Shown: positions 1-7,271 of the stretch, piece after piece | Layout: each line of letters opens with the position of its first letter | How positions within the stretch are numbered: the stretch's first letter is position 1 | Source of the DNA: Comamonadaceae bacterium | GTDB taxonomy: Bacteria > Pseudomonadota > Gammaproteobacteria > Burkholderiales > Burkholderiaceae | Length of the DNA: 13,526 bases | NCBI GenBank assembly: GCA_947377705.1 | Contig: CANCGU010000048.1 | Span: forward strand, 1-13,526 | Direction of reading: 5' to 3' | Translations under genes and position numbers: made by a program | Notes under the pieces: generated by a model | Seen by the model: only the letters and a program-made list of their open reading frames with translations | The model's database searches: none | Told to the model about the DNA's origin: nothing

Positions 1-707
1 CCCACGGCCACGAATTGCGCACCCGCTTCGAGATACATGTTTGCCATTTTTTGGTCGGCCATCAAAATGCCAGGTGCTTTACCTGCCGCACGCACGGTGG
101 CGATGCCTTCCAAAATGGTTTTCACCACTTCAGGATGTGCAGGCTGGCCGCGGTAGCCCATCGAGGCAGACAAATCTGCAGGGCCAAAAAACACCCCGTC
201 CACGCCATCGACAGACGCAATGGCTTTGAGGTTCTGAACAGCCAAGGTGGTTTCAGCTTGCACAAGTAAACACATTTCGTCGTCGGCTTTTTTCAGGTAA
301 TCCGACACTTGGTTCCAACGCGATGCACGCGCCAAGGCAGCACCCACACCACGAATACCATGCGGTGGGTAGCGCATGGCCTTGACCATCAACGCCGCTT
401 GCTCGGGCGTGTCAATCATGGGTACCAATAAGGTTTGTGCGCCCACATCCAAATACTGCTTGATGAGTGCCACATCGCCTTGCACGGGGCGCACGACGGG
501 ATGTACAGGGTAAGGCGCCACGGCGCGCAGTTGCTCCAGCACGGTGCGTACATCGTTGGGGGCATGTTCGCCATCAAGCAGCAGCCAATCAAAGCCACAA
601 CCCGCCAAGGCTTCGGCCACATTGGCGTTAGCAAGGCCTACCCACAAACCAATTTGGCTTTGGCCTGCTTTGAGCGCGTCGCGGAATTTGTTTTTTGTAA
701 TTTCCAT
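1..707 (-). CDS. hpaI: 4-hydroxy-2-oxoheptane-1,7-dioate aldolase HpaI, 3' end cut by window edge
   Basis: The last gene of the hpa operon visible here encodes the class II, metal-dependent aldolase that splits 4-hydroxy-2-oxoheptanedioate into pyruvate and succinate semialdehyde in the cytoplasm. The reading frame is open from the ATG at 707 to the left edge (235 full codons, [13 protein letters not shown]...). The family is about 260-267 residues, so roughly the last 25-30 are missing. Catalytic and metal positions known from E. coli HpaI are present with a constant +3 offset: His48 (in DGEHAPND), Arg73 (HPVVRP), Glu152 (QAETT) and Asp178 (GPADLS). The start lies 11 bp after the hpaH stop, and a purine-rich Shine-Dalgarno (AAGGCGAGG) overlaps that stop, which suggests translational coupling. 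The HpcH/HpaI family also holds rhamnonate and other 2-oxo-diacid aldolases, but the operon context fixes the role. Confidence 0.95.
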   Translation of the reverse strand, partial: MEITKNKFRDALKAGQSQIGLWVGLANANVAEALAGCGFDWLLLDGEHAPNDVRTVLEQLRAVAPYPVHPVVRPVQGDVALIKQYLDVGAQTLLVPMIDTPEQAALMVKAMRYPPHGIRGVGAALARASRWNQVSDYLKKADDEMCLLVQAETTLAVQNLKAIASVDGVDGVFFGPADLSASMGYRGQPAHPEVVKTILEGIATVRAAGKAPGILMADQKMANMYLEAGAQFVAV

Positions 708-718
708 GATGCCTCGCC

Positions 719-1540
719 TTACACAAAACGAAATTGCAGTTGACCCAGATCACCGTAGTCAGCATCAAACACGTCACCGGCTTTGGCGGGCACGGGCTTG
801 GTGAAGGAACCCGCCAACACGATTTCACCCGCCTTTAAATACTCACCCCAAGGTGCCAGCTTGTTGGCTAACCAAGCAATGCCCACAGCGGGGTGGCCTT
901 GCACGCCTGCAGCCAAACCGGTTTCTTCCACCACGGTGTTCAAACGCAAAATCGCGCCACACCACGGTAAGTTGGTGGTGTGTGGGTCCACGCGCTTAGC
1001 GCCCAGCACGATGCCGGCGTTGGCTGCGTTGTCGCTGATGGTGTCGAACACTTTGCGCATCACTTGGGTGTGACGGTCAAACTGCTCAATGCGTGAGTCG
1101 ATGATTTCAATCGCAGGCGTCACGTACTCGGTGGCATCCAACACTTGCTCGACAGTGACATTGGGGCCGCGCAAATCTTTCTTCAAGATGAACGCCAACT
1201 CCACTTCGACACGGGGTGCGATGAAGTTGCCCATGGGAATATCAAGCACTTGACCAGGCGAGCATTCGTAACGCATGAAGTCCAGCAAGGTGCCGTAGTC
1301 GGGCTCGTCAATTTGACTGGCTTGCTGCATGGCGCGGCTGGTCAGGCCAATTTTGTGACCAATGACTTGGTGGCCTTCGGCGTATTGCAGCTGCATCCAC
1401 GCACGGTTGATGCGGTAGCCGTCTTCGATGGTCATGCCAGGAAAACGTTTGGAGAAGTGCTCAATTTGCACGCGTGTTTTTTCAGACTGGTGCAGCTCTT
1501 GCGCCAGCGCTTGAATTTGGGCTTCGTTGAAAACAGACAT
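719..1540 (-). CDS. hpaH: 2-oxo-hept-4-ene-1,7-dioate hydratase HpaH
   Basis: This 273-residue protein adds water to 2-oxohept-4-ene-1,7-dioate, giving the 4-hydroxy-2-oxoheptanedioate that HpaI cleaves. It belongs to the fumarylacetoacetase-fold hydratase family (HpaH/MhpD/DmpE), whose members are about 260-270 residues. The acidic metal ligands described for E. coli HpaH (Glu106, Glu108, Glu139) correspond here to Glu112 and Glu114 ([10 protein letters not shown]) and Glu145 ([10 protein letters not shown]), all at the same +6 offset. The motif [12 protein letters not shown] (61-72) is typical of these hydratases. The ATG at 1540 is 3 bp after the hpaF stop and hpaI follows after 11 bp, so it is an internal operon gene. 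A related 2-oxopent-4-enoate hydratase is the main alternative, but the longer diacid-type sequence and the neighbours favour HpaH. Confidence 0.95.
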   Translation of the reverse strand: MSVFNEAQIQALAQELHQSEKTRVQIEHFSKRFPGMTIEDGYRINRAWMQLQYAEGHQVIGHKIGLTSRAMQQASQIDEPDYGTLLDFMRYECSPGQVLDIPMGNFIAPRVEVELAFILKKDLRGPNVTVEQVLDATEYVTPAIEIIDSRIEQFDRHTQVMRKVFDTISDNAANAGIVLGAKRVDPHTTNLPWCGAILRLNTVVEETGLAAGVQGHPAVGIAWLANKLAPWGEYLKAGEIVLAGSFTKPVPAKAGDVFDADYGDLGQLQFRFV

Positions 1541-1543
1541 GAC

Positions 1544-1999
1544 TCAGTTCTTTTGAAATAAGGGATGAATATTGCTGTGCTTGGCGTCAAACACCTCGGG
1601 ACCTACATCAATTTGCAAGGTGATGCCGATGTGACGCTGGGCCATGACGGGGGCAAAAAATGCCTTGGCCACATCGACCAAGGTTTGTCCAGCGCGCTGC
1701 TGTGTGGCTTCGCTTCGGCCTTTGCCCATGCGCACGTTGAGGTACACAAAGGCATAGTCGCCAGAGCCGCCGTGTGGGTTGCCCTCAAACTGCGCGGCAG
1801 CTTGGCCCGCTGCGCCACCATCGGCCACGGCATAGTGCGGCGCTGGATAGGCCAACACGCGTGTGCCACCTGTGGGGAACACTTGTTTGTCGGTTTCGTC
1901 TTTCACTGTCAACATGGCGTCGGCCATTTGACGGCACAAAGTCGTCATGTTCACTTCAGCATCGAGCTGGCCGGTGTAAAGAATCACAAGGTGTGGCAT
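1544..1999 (-). CDS. hpaF: 5-carboxymethyl-2-hydroxymuconate delta-isomerase HpaF
   Basis: This small tautomerase-superfamily enzyme isomerises 5-carboxymethyl-2-hydroxymuconate to 5-oxopent-3-ene-1,2,5-tricarboxylate. I chose the ATG at 1999 rather than an in-frame upstream start at 2047, because it gives Met-Pro-His and the family needs an N-terminal proline as catalytic base after Met removal. The upstream start would also overlap the hpaD 3' end. The result is 151 residues. The core block DYAFVYLNVRMGKGRS (81-96) and the C-terminal NIHPLFQKN match the E. coli protein pattern. It is longer than the roughly 126-residue E. coli HpaF, mainly through an Ala/Gly-rich stretch at about residues 53-80. 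It lies 16 bp after hpaD and 3 bp before hpaH. The ribosome binding site is weak (GAG only), so it may rely on coupling to hpaD translation. Confidence 0.9.
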   Translation of the reverse strand: MPHLVILYTGQLDAEVNMTTLCRQMADAMLTVKDETDKQVFPTGGTRVLAYPAPHYAVADGGAAGQAAAQFEGNPHGGSGDYAFVYLNVRMGKGRSEATQQRAGQTLVDVAKAFFAPVMAQRHIGITLQIDVGPEVFDAKHSNIHPLFQKN

Positions 2000-2015
2000 G
2001 GGGTACTCGCAAACA

Positions 2016-2942
2016 TCACAGACGTGAACTGATGGCGGTGTAGCCATCCGCGCTGCTGGCCACAGCCTTGGGCACCTGCGCGCCGTCTTGCGGTGTCACA
2101 TCAAAAATGGCATTGAGCTGGCCTGTGCCGCTCGCGCCAAAGTAGGGCGTCACAAGGTCTGCACCACCATCATAGGCCGTCCATCCGAGTGAACCCATCA
2201 ACATGGCCGTGTCGTGCATGAAGCCTTCGCCGTGGCCTTTGCTGGCGTACTCAGGCAGCATCTCGCAAAAGGCTTTCCATTCGCGGTTGTGCCACATTTG
2301 AAGCACTTGCTTGTCGAGCTGCTCGAGAAAGGGACTCCAAATCTTGTGCGCAAACTCTGGTGCCAAACCGTTTTGGGCAAAACGATGGCTGAGTGAACCG
2401 CTGGCCAAAAAAGCCACCTTGCCGTCGTAATGCTTTTCTACGGCTTCGCGCATGGCCCAACCCAGACGGGCGCTGTCGTTCAGGTAATGCACCATGCACA
2501 GCGCCGAGACCGACACCACTTTGAAGTGCTGGTCTTCGTTCATGTAGCGCAGGGGCACCAGCGTGCCGTACTCGGGGTCCAGCGTCGTGTTGTCGTGCGC
2601 CAACGTTTCCACCCCCTGCTCGTTGGCAACCTTGGCGAGCAGATGGCCCAGCTCGGGATTGCCTGGCGCCTCGAATGCCATGTGGTGAATAAAGTGGGGC
2701 AACTCGTTGCTGGTGTAGTTGCCTTTGAAATGTGGCGCGCAGTTGATGTGGTAATTCGCATTAACCAGCCAGTGCGTGTCAAACACCACCAAGGTGTCCA
2801 CACCCATGTCGCGGCAGCGACGGCTGATTTCTTTGTGGCCATCAATGGCGCTTTGACGAGTGCCAAAGCGCGGACCTGGCTGCTCGCTCAGGTACATGCT
2901 GGGTACGTGGGTGATTTTGGCGGCTAATGCGAGTTGGCCCAT
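2016..2942 (-). CDS. hpaD: 3,4-dihydroxyphenylacetate 2,3-dioxygenase HpaD
   Basis: This is the ring-cleaving enzyme: a type III (LigB-fold) extradiol dioxygenase that opens homoprotocatechuate to 5-carboxymethyl-2-hydroxymuconate semialdehyde using Fe(II). From the ATG at 2942 it has 308 residues and begins MGQLALAAKITHVPSMYLSE, as E. coli HpaD does (MGKLALAAK...). A TTG at 2948 would add two residues and overlap the hpaE stop; the family start argues against it. Visible active-site residues are His12 (ITHVPS), His57 (VFDTHWLVN) and Glu239 (GHGEGFMHD), in the positions of the LigB iron ligands, with His186 (SGSLSHRF) as likely acid/base. The C-terminus carries about 25 residues beyond the E. 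coli protein (VTPQDGAQVPK onward). Its start is 2 bp after the hpaE stop (TGATCATG), so translation is very likely coupled. Confidence 0.97.
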   Translation of the reverse strand: MGQLALAAKITHVPSMYLSEQPGPRFGTRQSAIDGHKEISRRCRDMGVDTLVVFDTHWLVNANYHINCAPHFKGNYTSNELPHFIHHMAFEAPGNPELGHLLAKVANEQGVETLAHDNTTLDPEYGTLVPLRYMNEDQHFKVVSVSALCMVHYLNDSARLGWAMREAVEKHYDGKVAFLASGSLSHRFAQNGLAPEFAHKIWSPFLEQLDKQVLQMWHNREWKAFCEMLPEYASKGHGEGFMHDTAMLMGSLGWTAYDGGADLVTPYFGASGTGQLNAIFDVTPQDGAQVPKAVASSADGYTAISSRL

Positions 2943-2944
2943 GA

Positions 2945-4402
2945 TCAAACTCCCCAGTGTGGAATGTGGTGACTGCCCATCGACACAGCCACGTTCTTAG
3001 GTTCGCAAAACACTTCGTAGCTCCATGTGCCGCCTTCGCGGCCTGTACCGCTGGCCTTGGTGCCGCCAAAAGGCTGACGCAAATCGCGCACGTTTTGGCT
3101 ATTTACAAAACACATACCCGCTTCAATGGCGGCGGCCACACGGTGCGCTTTGCCAATGTTCTCGGTCCACACATAGCTGGACAAACCGTATTCAATGTCG
3201 TTGGCTTGGCGAATGGCATCGGCTTCGTCTGTGAAGGGAATCAAACACGCCACGGGGCCAAAAATTTCTTCTTGCGCAATGCGCATGCGGTTGTCCACAT
3301 CGGCAAACACAGTGGGGCGAACAAAATTGCCTTTTTGCAAATGTGCGGGCAAATCGGGTGCATCCAACCCACCGCACAAAATTGAAGCCCCCTCTTTCGC
3401 GCCCAACTCGATATAGCCGCGCACCTTGGCCAAATGACCTTGGCTGATCATGGGACCAATGATGGTTTTATCGTCCAAGGGGTCACCCACCACGATACGC
3501 TTTGCACGCTCGGCAAATTTCGCAGCGAAATCTGCATAAATACTTTTCTGAACCAAGATACGGCTGCCCGCTGTGCAGCGCTCGCCGTTGTTACTGAAGA
3601 TCATGAAGACAGCAGCATCCAAAGCGCGATCGAGATCAGCATCTTCAAAAATCACAAACGGTGACTTGCCGCCGAGTTCCATGCTGAACTTTTTAAGACC
3701 CGCAGCTTGCACAATGCGATTGCCCGTCACGGTGGAACCCGTGAAAGAAATGGCACGCACATCGCGGTGCGCGCATAGCGGCTCGCCAGCCTCTTTGCCA
3801 TAACCATGAACCACATTCAGCACACCGGCGGGCACACCGGCCTCAAGTGCCAGCTCACCCAAGCGCGCCGCCGTCAAAGGCGACAACTCGCTCATTTTCA
3901 ACACAGCCGTGTTGCCAAATGCCAAGCAAGGTGCGACTTTCCAAGTGGACGTCATGAACGGCACGTTCCAAGGTGAAATCAGGGCGCACACACCCACGGG
4001 ATGGAACAAGGTGTAGTTCAAATGCGTGGGTGTTGGGTAAGTATGTCCATCCACACGCGTGCACATTTCGGCAAAGTAGTAAAAGTTATCGGCCGCACGC
4101 GGCACCAACTGTTTGCCTGTTTGGCTGATGGTTTGCCCCGTATCTTTGGTTTCGGCTTGTGCGATCTCGGGAACGTGCTTGGCAATCAAGTCACCCAGAT
4201 TGCGCATGATTTTTGCGCGCTCAGTCGTAGGGCGTGCAGCCCAGGCTGGAAATGCATCTTTGGCAGCTTGCACGGCAGCATTGACTTCCACGGAGGTTCC
4301 GCTGGCGACTTCAGCCAAGACCTCTTGTGTCGCTGGGTTCACAGTTTCAAAGTACTGGTTGGCGCTGACGGCTTTGCCGTTGATCAAGTGTTCGATACGC
4401 AT
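2945..4402 (-). CDS. hpaE: 5-carboxymethyl-2-hydroxymuconate semialdehyde dehydrogenase HpaE
   Basis: This 485-residue NAD-dependent aldehyde dehydrogenase oxidises the ring-cleavage semialdehyde to 5-carboxymethyl-2-hydroxymuconate. The full ALDH core is present: Asn146 (ISPWNVPF) and Lys169 (AVLKMSE) for oxyanion and NAD binding, the glycine motif FTGSTVTG (220-227), general base Glu242 (MELGGKSPF) and catalytic Cys276 (NNGERCTAGS). Length is normal for the family (about 485-490). A clear AGGAG Shine-Dalgarno (4409-4413) lies 6 nt before the ATG. It follows hpaG2 by 23 bp and precedes hpaD by 2 bp. ALDH specificity cannot be read from motifs alone; the assignment to HpaE rests on N-terminal similarity (MRIEHLINGKAV) and the surrounding complete pathway. 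Confidence 0.95.
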   Translation of the reverse strand: MRIEHLINGKAVSANQYFETVNPATQEVLAEVASGTSVEVNAAVQAAKDAFPAWAARPTTERAKIMRNLGDLIAKHVPEIAQAETKDTGQTISQTGKQLVPRAADNFYYFAEMCTRVDGHTYPTPTHLNYTLFHPVGVCALISPWNVPFMTSTWKVAPCLAFGNTAVLKMSELSPLTAARLGELALEAGVPAGVLNVVHGYGKEAGEPLCAHRDVRAISFTGSTVTGNRIVQAAGLKKFSMELGGKSPFVIFEDADLDRALDAAVFMIFSNNGERCTAGSRILVQKSIYADFAAKFAERAKRIVVGDPLDDKTIIGPMISQGHLAKVRGYIELGAKEGASILCGGLDAPDLPAHLQKGNFVRPTVFADVDNRMRIAQEEIFGPVACLIPFTDEADAIRQANDIEYGLSSYVWTENIGKAHRVAAAIEAGMCFVNSQNVRDLRQPFGGTKASGTGREGGTWSYEVFCEPKNVAVSMGSHHIPHWGV

Positions 4403-4425
4403 ATGCTTCTCCTACATCCAAAAAA

Positions 4426-5193
4426 TTAACGGCCAAACGTGGCATCTGCCACAATGGTGTTGACCAAACGACCGATGCCATCGATTTCGGTGACCACTTC
4501 ATCGCCGACGTTGACGTTGACAACGCCATCAGGCGTTCCCGTCAGGATCACGTCTCCTGGGTTGAGCGTCATGAAGCCGCTCAAGTATTCAATCAAGGCA
4601 GGAATATCCGAAATCAAATCAGCGGTGTTGCCTTGTTGTGTGACCGCGCCGTTGACCAGCGTGCGCAGCGACAAGGCATGCGGATCAGCCACATCTGCGG
4701 CATCCACAAACCAAGGACCCAATACTGTGCCACCATCGCGGTTTTTCACGCGCAAGTTGGGGCGGTAGTAGTTTTCTAAGTAGTCGCGGATCGCGTAGTC
4801 GTTGGCCACGGTGTAGCCTGCGACGTATTGCATCGCGTCTGCACGTTTGACGTTCTTGGCCGTTTTACCAATGACGACGGCCAACTCACACTCGTAGTGC
4901 ATAAAGGCAACGCCTTCAGGGCGACGGGTTTGTGCGCGATGACCAATCAAAGAACTGCGACCTTTGAGAAAAGCCAGAGGCTCGTCTTTGGCGGTGACTG
5001 TCAACTCTTTGGAGAGTTCTTTCACATGGTCTGCATAGTTCAACCCCAGAGCGATGATGGTGCCCACCTCAAAAGGAGGCAACCAAACCACAGCATCTTC
5101 AGCAACCACGCGACCGTCGGCCAACTTCAACCCTGCAGGGTGTTCGTAGGCTTCATGAATGGCGCCGCCATAAGCGACTTGAGCGCGCTTCAT
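4426..5193 (-). CDS. hpaG2: HpaG2: C-terminal-type subunit of the OPET decarboxylase/HHDD isomerase
   Basis: This 255-residue fumarylacetoacetase-fold protein is equivalent to the C-terminal half of the fused E. coli HpaG, which decarboxylates 5-oxopent-3-ene-1,2,5-tricarboxylate and isomerises the product. The sequence block ALGLNYADHVKEL (48-60) and the long identity around NDYAIRDYLENYYRPNLRVK (131-150) are characteristic. The metal-binding acids of the fold are visible: Glu101 and Glu103 (MHYECELAVVIG) and Asp132. Its ATG overlaps the hpaG1 stop as ATGA (5190-5193), the arrangement expected for two subunits made together. I use the symbol for the C-terminal-type subunit; naming of G1/G2 varies between genomes. 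The N-terminal 40 residues (MKRAQVAYGGAIHEA...) resemble the general FAH-family N-terminal extension. Confidence 0.93.
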   Translation of the reverse strand: MKRAQVAYGGAIHEAYEHPAGLKLADGRVVAEDAVVWLPPFEVGTIIALGLNYADHVKELSKELTVTAKDEPLAFLKGRSSLIGHRAQTRRPEGVAFMHYECELAVVIGKTAKNVKRADAMQYVAGYTVANDYAIRDYLENYYRPNLRVKNRDGGTVLGPWFVDAADVADPHALSLRTLVNGAVTQQGNTADLISDIPALIEYLSGFMTLNPGDVILTGTPDGVVNVNVGDEVVTEIDGIGRLVNTIVADATFGR

Positions 5194-5855
5194 ACCAACT
5201 CCTCCGACACCAAGGTATTTTCAAGTTGCCCCACGCCATCTACCGTGATCGTCACGCGTTGACCGGCATGGGCGAGCGGGGAATGGGCAGACACCCCAAT
5301 GCTGAGGATGTCGCCCGGATGCAAGGTCATGAACTCTGTGACATCGACCAACAACTGAGCCACCGATCGAATGCGACCACCCGTATCCGTTTGTTGCACC
5401 ACCACACCATCAATCGCCACCGTCACGGCAAGTCCATCAGGGTTAGCCACAGCCGCACGCGGTACAAAGGCGCCCATGGGGCAAAAACCATCTCGGCATT
5501 TGAAACGCATGGAGGGGCGATAAAACGAGTCATGCGGCACGCTGATGTCGTTCAACACCACATAACCAGCAACGTGGTTCAATGCATCCGCAAAGCTCAC
5601 GTTAGAAGCTACGCGGCCGATGGCCAGCCCCAACGTCGCTCCCATTTGCAGCTCGGGTGCATCCGATGGCACCACCACTGCATCGCCATTGTGAGCCCAG
5701 GTATTGCGCGGCTTGATATACAGAATCGGCGCTTTGGGTGGCGCTTTGTAGGGTGCCGCATTCACCTGATCACCCAAAGCCGCCAAGGCTTCGCGATGGT
5801 TCAGCAATGTGCCGTACACAGTGCCCCCGTGGGGCATTTGAAAAACATTTGACAT
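5190..5855 (-). CDS. hpaG1: HpaG1: N-terminal-type subunit of the OPET decarboxylase/HHDD isomerase
   Basis: The first gene of the operon encodes the partner FAH-fold subunit, matching the N-terminal half of E. coli HpaG (NHREAL, AAPYKAPPKAPILYIKPRNT and FYRPSMRFKCRDGFCPMG are family hallmarks). I chose the ATG at 5855 (MSNVFQMPHGGTVYG, 221 residues) over one at 5879 because the family starts near this point; the extra eight residues would have no counterpart. Neither start has a strong Shine-Dalgarno. The acidic pair that binds metal in HpaG2 is absent: the aligned stretch reads MGATLGLAIG (71-80), although Asp103 (LNDIS) is kept. The E. coli N-terminal domain lacks it too, so this is the normal state of the subunit rather than damage. 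It overlaps hpaG2 by 4 bp and is preceded by the operon promoter. Confidence 0.92.
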   Translation of the reverse strand: MSNVFQMPHGGTVYGTLLNHREALAALGDQVNAAPYKAPPKAPILYIKPRNTWAHNGDAVVVPSDAPELQMGATLGLAIGRVASNVSFADALNHVAGYVVLNDISVPHDSFYRPSMRFKCRDGFCPMGAFVPRAAVANPDGLAVTVAIDGVVVQQTDTGGRIRSVAQLLVDVTEFMTLHPGDILSIGVSAHSPLAHAGQRVTITVDGVGQLENTLVSEELV

Positions 5856-5883
5856 GGTCAATTCTTTGAGGTGATGCATTTTG

Positions 5884-5923
5884 CTAACATGTACGTAATT
5901 TAAACACTCACTTGTTAGTAAGT
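5884..5923. promoter_or_regulatory. Candidate HpaR operator: repeated CTAACA/TGTTAG elements over the hpa promoter
   Basis: Two features coincide with the predicted hpa promoter. First, CTAACA at 5884-5889 is repeated in inverse as TGTTAG at 5913-5918. Second, 5910-5923 (ACTTGTTAGTAAGT) is itself an imperfect palindrome with arms ACTT/AAGT and a TA centre. MarR-family proteins such as HpaR bind short palindromes overlapping promoters, so these are the natural candidate sites for control of the hpa operon. Binding is inferred from position and symmetry. Confidence 0.45.
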
Positions 5924-5926
5924 CAA
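5898..5926 (-). promoter_or_regulatory. Predicted sigma-70 promoter of the hpaG1G2EDFHI operon
   Basis: Read on the minus strand there is TTGACT (5926-5921) as the -35 box, a 17-nt spacer, and TTAAAT (5903-5898) as the -10 box. The -35 matches consensus at five of six positions and the -10 at four of six. Transcription would begin about 35 nt upstream of the hpaG1 start at 5855. The spacer and -35 overlap the inverted repeat at 5910-5923, a layout suited to repression. Assignment is by consensus only. Confidence 0.6.
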
Positions 5927-5935
5927 ATCATCTTG

Positions 5936-5949
5936 GATGAATTTTCATC
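5936..5949. promoter_or_regulatory. Perfect inverted repeat in the hpaR leader region
   Basis: GATGAA, two T bases, then TTCATC form a perfect 6-bp-arm palindrome upstream of hpaR. It lies between the hpa -35 box and a weak possible hpaR promoter (TTATCC at 5954-5959, 17 nt, TAATAT at 5977-5982). It could be a second HpaR site for autoregulation, but its sequence differs from the repeats at 5884-5923, so it may bind another protein or be chance. Confidence 0.35.
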
Positions 5950-6035
5950 GGTGTTATCCCTAGATTGTCCTCAGCCTAATATTCCGGCGCGCTTTGAATT
6001 CGGTACAGTTCGAACGCTCAACCTTGATTAAACCT

Positions 6036-6485
6036 ATGAAAAGTCCGCTTCGGCATAAGAATTTGCCCCACCTCCTCCTGCAATCAAGGGAAGCCTTGAT
6101 GAGCCGTTTTCGCCCTGTGCTGAATCAGCACGGCGTGACCGAGCAGCAGTGGCGAATTCTGCGTGTGCTGTTGGACGAAGATGGTTTGGAGCCTCGTCAG
6201 TTGTGCGAGCGTTGCTTGATTTCCAGCCCCAGCATTGCCGGGGTGCTGATGCGCATGGAAGAGGCGGGGTTGATCAAACGCGAGCGTATGGAGCACGATC
6301 AGCGGCGCGTCAAAGTGACTGTCACAGCAGCCACGAAAAAATTGGGAAAAAGCATTGCCCCCATCATCGAGCGCGAATACTTAGAGCTCGAAAAAAAAGT
6401 GGGCGTCAAGCAGTTGCAACAGGTGTATGACACGCTCGACACCTTGCTGCAAAACCTCGATAGCCACGAAGAAATCGGCGACTAA
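6036..6485 (+). CDS. hpaR: HpaR, MarR-family repressor of homoprotocatechuate degradation
   Basis: This 149-residue MarR-family winged-helix protein is divergent from the hpa operon. HpaR in E. coli represses the meta-operon until homoprotocatechuate-type ligands bind. The family signature LLLQSREALMSRFRPVLNQHGVTEQQWRIL (13-42) is split by an ordinary helix; the recognition helix is about 62-77 (ISSPSIAGVLMRME) and the wing about 84-96 (MEHDQRRVKVTV). I chose the ATG at 6036 because an in-frame TTG at 5994 would add 14 residues unlike the family. No strong Shine-Dalgarno precedes it, which fits low expression of a repressor. The C-terminus (VYDTLDTLLQNLDSHEE) is the expected dimerisation helix. 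The stop lies 3 bp from the stop of the convergent IclR gene. Confidence 0.92.
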   Translation: MKSPLRHKNLPHLLLQSREALMSRFRPVLNQHGVTEQQWRILRVLLDEDGLEPRQLCERCLISSPSIAGVLMRMEEAGLIKRERMEHDQRRVKVTVTAATKKLGKSIAPIIEREYLELEKKVGVKQLQQVYDTLDTLLQNLDSHEEIGD

Positions 6486-6488
6486 CAA

Positions 6489-7202
6489 TTAGCCCATCAC
6501 CGCGCAAATGCGGCTTGCTGCCGTCGTGAGCACCTTGGCCACCTTGGCCTCATTCACCTTGTGCGGTATATAAAGCACCGCAATCGCTGCGGGTTGACCA
6601 CTGGAGAGATGCAGCGGCACAGCGATGGACGCAATGCCATGGATCACCTCGTTTTCACTCACCTCAAAGGGTTGCGGCGGGAATTTTTTTGGCTTTAACA
6701 GCGACTGAATCACCTTGCCCGGCGCGCCCTGCCCCACGGCATGTCGGCTGCCCGGTTTCTTGCCCAAGGTTGTCTCTAAGTTTTTGGGTTCTGCACTGCT
6801 CAATGTCACGGCGAATTCACCGTCATAGGCCACCAAAAAAACGGTCATCTCAAGCGCTTCTGCTATGGCGGCTAGTTCAGGGGCTGCTGCCGAACGTAAA
6901 TCTTTGGCAACGCCGCGCGCAAGGATGGCCAGCTTAGAACCGACGATGAGTCCACCCGACACATCGCGCTCGACAAAACCACTCTGTTCCAGCGTCTTGA
7001 CGAGGCGATACCCCATGGAGCGGTGAATTTTCAACTCCTGCGACAGCGTCGCAACGCTGATGGGCTCAGGCACGCTGCCAATGATTTCTAGCGCAGCAAG
7101 GCCTCGCGCCAAAGTCTGAGAGCCTCCCTCGGCCTTGAGTTCACGCGAATTCACAGTTTGAAGTTTTGCCATCTGGTCACCCATTGAATGCTTGCTTTTC
7201 AT
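6489..7202 (-). CDS. IclR-family transcriptional regulator with shortened effector domain
   Basis: This 237-residue protein has an IclR-type winged helix-turn-helix at about 28-90 (SQTLARGLAALEII... LSQELKIHRSMGYRLVKTLE) and a C-terminal effector-binding domain (about 100-237). It is divergent from the mobA-like gene across a 69-bp region with a strong inverted repeat, so it most likely controls that gene, perhaps in response to a hydroxybenzoate. The effector domain looks trimmed: between GKVIQSLL (162-169) and GIASIAVPL (189-197) there are 19 residues, where the PobR-like paralogue in this window has about 50. The frame is intact, so this is not an obvious frameshift. The start at 7202 is uncertain: Met11 (7172) has a better Shine-Dalgarno (GGGTGA). 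The known regulator of C. testosteroni mobA is a MarR protein, so this pairing is different. Confidence 0.85.
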   Translation of the reverse strand: MKSKHSMGDQMAKLQTVNSRELKAEGGSQTLARGLAALEIIGSVPEPISVATLSQELKIHRSMGYRLVKTLEQSGFVERDVSGGLIVGSKLAILARGVAKDLRSAAAPELAAIAEALEMTVFLVAYDGEFAVTLSSAEPKNLETTLGKKPGSRHAVGQGAPGKVIQSLLKPKKFPPQPFEVSENEVIHGIASIAVPLHLSSGQPAAIAVLYIPHKVNEAKVAKVLTTAASRICAVMG

Positions 7203-7222
7203 TACACGCCCCGGTTAAGATA

Positions 7223-7257
7223 TCTCTATATTTGATGTTATGTTGCAATTATAGAGA
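7223..7257. promoter_or_regulatory. Strong inverted repeat between the IclR gene and mobA (candidate operator)
   Basis: TCTCTATATTTG (7223-7234) and CAATTATAGAGA (7246-7257) are inverted copies matching at 11 of 12 positions, with an 11-nt spacer centred at 7240. Arm centres are 23 bp apart, about two helical turns, as expected for a dimeric or tetrameric regulator. It sits in the 69-bp divergent region and ends just before the mobA Shine-Dalgarno. A minus-strand TATAAT (7252-7247) lies inside the right arm, but no good -35 partner is seen. IclR binding is inferred. Confidence 0.6.
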
Positions 7258-7258
7258 C

Positions 7259-7264
7259 AAGGAG
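7259..7264 (+). promoter_or_regulatory. Ribosome binding site of the mobA-like gene
   Basis: AAGGAG lies 7 nt before the ATG at 7272. It is the strongest Shine-Dalgarno in this part of the window and fixes the start of the monooxygenase. Confidence 0.85.
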
Positions 7265-7271
7265 ACCTTTC

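Noticed and set aside
435..743. Plus-strand open frames opposite hpaI
   Set aside because: The minus strand encodes a clean HpaI with conserved catalytic residues; these are shadow frames.
2430..2927. 165-codon plus-strand frame opposite hpaD
   Set aside because: HpaD on the minus strand has all iron ligands and operon spacing; the opposite frame has no recognisable domain.
5226..5852. 208-codon plus-strand frame opposite hpaG1
   Set aside because: His/Arg-rich translation with no family resemblance, entirely within the well-supported hpaG1.
5190..5855. Loss of metal ligands in HpaG1 as a sign of pseudogenisation
   Set aside because: The N-terminal domain of fused E. coli HpaG also lacks the acidic pair, so this is the normal state of the subunit.
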